A stretch of 64,000 bases of DNA from Steroidobacter gossypii (GTDB lineage: Bacteria > Pseudomonadota > Gammaproteobacteria > Steroidobacterales > Steroidobacteraceae). Both the position numbers and the translations under genes were made by a program. The stretch's first letter is position 1. Every line of letters starts with the position of its first letter. The stretch is from contig NZ_JAEVLS010000001.1 of the NCBI RefSeq assembly GCF_016801985.1, positions 806,001-870,000 on the forward strand. Reading direction: 5' to 3'. Shown here in pieces: positions 61,467-64,000 of this stretch. The notes under the pieces were generated by a model, which saw only the letters and a list, made by a program, of their open reading frames with translations, made no database searches and was not told the DNA's origin.

Positions 61467-64000
61467 TTACCCTACCTTGATTGTAATCGTGTTGTCCGGC
61501 TGATCGAGCCTCGCGATCAGGGTCACTCGGTCGATCCGCGCGGCGCCTTTGCGATAAGGATTCGCGTCATGAGTCAGCGAGATGTTCTGTCCGTTGACGT
61601 TCACCTCGCTCACGCCCCAGCCGGCGCTGTCGACTTCATAGACCAGCGACACGGGCTTACCGAACAACGACAGCCGCACGCGCAGGCCGCTCAGCGCCGA
61701 TGGGATGACCGGATCGAGCGTGACATCGTGAGCCTCGATACTGAGCCCGAGGAATCGACGCACGATCAGTGCCAGCCCGATGCCGGCGCCGCTGGAATAT
61801 ATGCGCCAGCCACCATCGAGCGGCACGGTGCCGCGAGCCACCCGCTCGTATTCCGCACTCGCCTGGTAGCGATCTTCGAACGCGGCGTCCGAGCTGGAGT
61901 AGTAGCAGTTCGACTGCCGCAGCGTCGCGCTGGGCGCCAGGCTCTGGATGCCAATCGGGTTGGCCTGACACAAGGCCCGGAAGAACCGTTCAGTCTCACC
62001 GACTCGCGCCAGCGCTTGCGCGTAGCGAAGGTGCGCATGCATGTACATCAACCCGATTTCGCGACCGAAGAACGTCGCGCTCTCGGCGCGCTGGAAAAAA
62101 CGTTGCGGCCCACCGTGATAGTTCATCGGCCGGTCGAACAAGCGAATGCCATCTGGCCCGCTCAGGTGCAGATCGATCAAGCGCAGATGCTGTTGTACCT
62201 GTTCCGGGCTCAGCAGGTCCTCGAGGATGGCGTGAATCATCGCCAGCGAGCTGTAACGCACGCCAGTGATGCCATCGCGAGGGTGCAGCAGGTAGCTTTC
62301 TTTGCCCTTGTCTTCGAACAAGGCGTAACCGGTGAGCACACCATCCACCAGCAGCACGTGCTGAAAATCGCGTTTGACGTTCTCCGCCCAACTCTCGAAG
62401 CGCGCCGCCTCCGGCTCGCGGCCGAGGCTTCGCAGCGCCTGCGCCAGCGTTATCAGCACCTGATGATGAAGCGTGACCGTCCAGGAGCTGCACAGGTGCT
62501 CGCGCATGGCCGGGTCGGCCGGCTGTAAAGCGTCGTTCCAGTCGCCATGACCATATGCTGCGAGTGCAGTGCCACCGGCGACGCGCCGTTCGATCACCTT
62601 GAGCGCACGCTCCACATGTTTCCAAACCGAAACGGCCGGCATGGCATGACCGCTCGTGTAGTACGGTACCGGCTCGTCGAGAATGGAGCTGTCGCCCGAA
62701 GCAACCAGGTATTGAGCCAGCGCCAGTAGCGGCCAGAACACGATATCGCCGTGTGAATCCCCGGCCCGAATGTCTCGTTCGCGATCGAAAAACATGAACC
62801 ATTGCGGCCAGTCGCCATCCGCCGCCTGCGCCTGCATGACTCGCAACAGCAAGTCGCGAATGGGTGCAAAGTGGCCCATCGCCAGCAGCATCTCCACCGG
62901 TCCCTGCGTAACATCGCGAGTGCCCCATCCGCCTCCGGAGTATTGCTCCAGCCCACGCGGCGACAGGTAGTGCACGAATGCGTTGTGCTTGAACCAAGGC
63001 AGGATTTCCGCGAGACGATCGACTTGCACCGCATGCGAGCTTCCGGCCGGCGCCTCGATACCCAGCAGCTCGACCAGCGGCGCACCGCTCGACTTCGGCA
63101 CATCGATACTCTCGGTCACCAGATTGCCGCGCACCGTCAGTGCGAACCACTTGGTGGCCGCGATCACCATGCAAACGAACGGCTGCTGACGTGAACGTCC
63201 ATCGCGGAACAAAAGCTCATCCCCGCCAACAGCCTCCAGCTTCGCGTCGGCATGCGGCGTGAGGACAAAGCACCCTTGCGGGAAGCGCTTGGCGAGATCG
63301 CTGTTCTCGGCCGGTTGAATGACAACTTCACTGCCATCCTGACGCCACTGCGCCCCGCCGAGCACACTGCCATCGTCGCCGTTGAGCGCGACGTGACTCG
63401 AAACAAGAATTCTCGGCGCCGCCCCCGAGAGCACGCTGATTTGCAAGCTCATCTGATGCTCGGCCCGAGCCTCGCTGCGAACTTCGATCAGCCCGCCGGA
63501 ATGTTTGTAAATCCATCGACACGCGTCCGGCCCGATCTCAAAGGCGGAAGGCGTGTCGAGCAACTGCCATTCGCCGCTGATGTCGACAAACACACGCAAC
63601 CCGTGCGAACGGAACAGCCCCAGATAGCTGTGCACGGTGGACAGCAACCGGTTGAAGCTCACATGGCCCTGAGTGAGCATCGAGTGGAACACGCCATTCA
63701 TCCACACCGTAGACGTGAGTGCCAGCTCGTCCGGCGTCGTGTGCCGACCCGAGCGCAATATGTGGCCGTGAGGGCGCAGCACCCGGGTTTCCTTGGCGCG
63801 CAAAGCCACATGGCTGTCGGCATCATGGAAGAAAGCAAGTACGTTGCCCTGTTCGTCCCGTTCTTCGTGACGACGCTGCGTGCCGAACAGCTCACCGAGC
63901 TCGTCCGATTGAAGATCGAGCGCCTTCAATAGCGGCGCGTGACTGAACAAGGTCGATGCATCGATCGCCTCGCCAGGCGTGAGATCGAACTCCGTAAATG
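61467..64000 (-). CDS. GH94/GH36-like carbohydrate phosphorylase or hydrolase, 3' part
   Basis: The coding frame stays open to the window edge, so the N-terminus is missing; about 844 residues are present. The N-terminal beta-sandwich portion (GNVLAFFHDADSHVALRAKET) precedes an (alpha/alpha)6 barrel with LEQYSGGGWGTRDVTQGPVEML, WPQWFMFFDRERDIR, GDSHGDIVFWPLLALAQYL and YGHGDWNDALQPADPAMREHL, where the Asp is the probable general acid. A C-terminal sandwich follows (LSIEAHDVTLDPVIPSALSG, LIARLDQPDNTITIKVG). This is the GH94-like/cyclic glucan type; whether it uses phosphate cannot be told. Confidence 0.85.
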   Translation of the reverse strand, partial: FTEFDLTPGEAIDASTLFSHAPLLKALDLQSDELGELFGTQRRHEERDEQGNVLAFFHDADSHVALRAKETRVLRPHGHILRSGRHTTPDELALTSTVWMNGVFHSMLTQGHVSFNRLLSTVHSYLGLFRSHGLRVFVDISGEWQLLDTPSAFEIGPDACRWIYKHSGGLIEVRSEARAEHQMSLQISVLSGAAPRILVSSHVALNGDDGSVLGGAQWRQDGSEVVIQPAENSDLAKRFPQGCFVLTPHADAKLEAVGGDELLFRDGRSRQQPFVCMVIAATKWFALTVRGNLVTESIDVPKSSGAPLVELLGIEAPAGSSHAVQVDRLAEILPWFKHNAFVHYLSPRGLEQYSGGGWGTRDVTQGPVEMLLAMGHFAPIRDLLLRVMQAQAADGDWPQWFMFFDRERDIRAGDSHGDIVFWPLLALAQYLVASGDSSILDEPVPYYTSGHAMPAVSVWKHVERALKVIERRVAGGTALAAYGHGDWNDALQPADPAMREHLCSSWTVTLHHQVLITLAQALRSLGREPEAARFESWAENVKRDFQHVLLVDGVLTGYALFEDKGKESYLLHPRDGITGVRYSSLAMIHAILEDLLSPEQVQQHLRLIDLHLSGPDGIRLFDRPMNYHGGPQRFFQRAESATFFGREIGLMYMHAHLRYAQALARVGETERFFRALCQANPIGIQSLAPSATLRQSNCYYSSSDAAFEDRYQASAEYERVARGTVPLDGGWRIYSSGAGIGLALIVRRFLGLSIEAHDVTLDPVIPSALSGLRVRLSLFGKPVSLVYEVDSAGWGVSEVNVNGQNISLTHDANPYRKGAARIDRVTLIARLDQPDNTITIKVG

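Overview
This is a GC-rich chromosomal segment with tightly packed genes. It looks like a gammaproteobacterium outside the enterics. The best evidence is a long run that keeps the ancestral gammaproteobacterial order: pyrE, dut-coaBC, radC-rpmB-rpmG, mutM, coaD-rsmD, then ftsY-ftsE-ftsX-rpoH. The many periplasmic lipoproteins, GH3 and GH94-like glycosidases, secreted M16 peptidases and a gamma-only small acidic protein point towards the Xanthomonadales/Nevskiales side (Steroidobacter-like). That placement is inference from gene content, as no rRNA gene is present.

Layout. 0-3.2 kb: the end of a LysR regulator, trmB, a small acidic protein and an AmpG-like permease. 3.3-18.2 kb: the conserved housekeeping block, broken by accessory genes (DUF4124 protein, GST, acyl desaturase, gamma-glutamyltransferase). 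The slmA position between pyrE and dut is taken by the DUF4124 protein. Two inverted copies of a palindromic intergenic repeat flank ftsEX-rpoH. 18.4-21.5 kb: an OmpA-type lipoprotein, a DUF962 membrane protein, a glutaryl-CoA dehydrogenase and a small membrane protein. 21.7-27.8 kb: a PdsR/PdsS-type two-component system with no sortase nearby, then a YdbL/YdbH envelope pair. 27.9-33.8 kb: a GH3 beta-glucosidase lipoprotein with its LacI regulator and a LacI-type operator, two more lipoproteins (one with a methyltransferase fold) and a small secreted protein with a probable frameshift.

33.9-43.2 kb: an EF-G paralogue, a receiver-transmembrane-periplasmic fusion, a reductase/hydrolase pair, a GDPD homologue that has lost its catalytic residues, a PQQ-type sugar dehydrogenase fused to a haem-binding region, and a bactofilin. 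43.2-46.5 kb: a non-coding region with a perfect sigma-54 promoter and a strong terminator about 100 nt later (a candidate small RNA), then a catalytic/non-catalytic pair of M16 peptidases. 46.5-53.9 kb: an uncharacterised gene behind a LexA-type SOS box, an HD-domain gene behind a CRP/Clp-type site, a MgtC/DUF4010 membrane protein, an SDR, a VanY-type carboxypeptidase and a GGDEF-EAL protein. 54-64 kb: an ABC-F ATPase, a TetR regulator with a 14-bp inverted-repeat operator, a small TonB-C protein, a CaiB/BaiF CoA-transferase, a secreted protein, a tyrosine phosphatase, an AtoE-type transporter and the 3' part of a GH94-like enzyme.

I see no prophage, insertion sequence, CRISPR array, tRNA or rRNA. 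The strongest new leads are the sigma-54-driven small RNA candidate, the SOS-box gene, the receiver/transmembrane fusion, the non-catalytic GDPD, the orphan Pds system and the inverted intergenic repeat pair.
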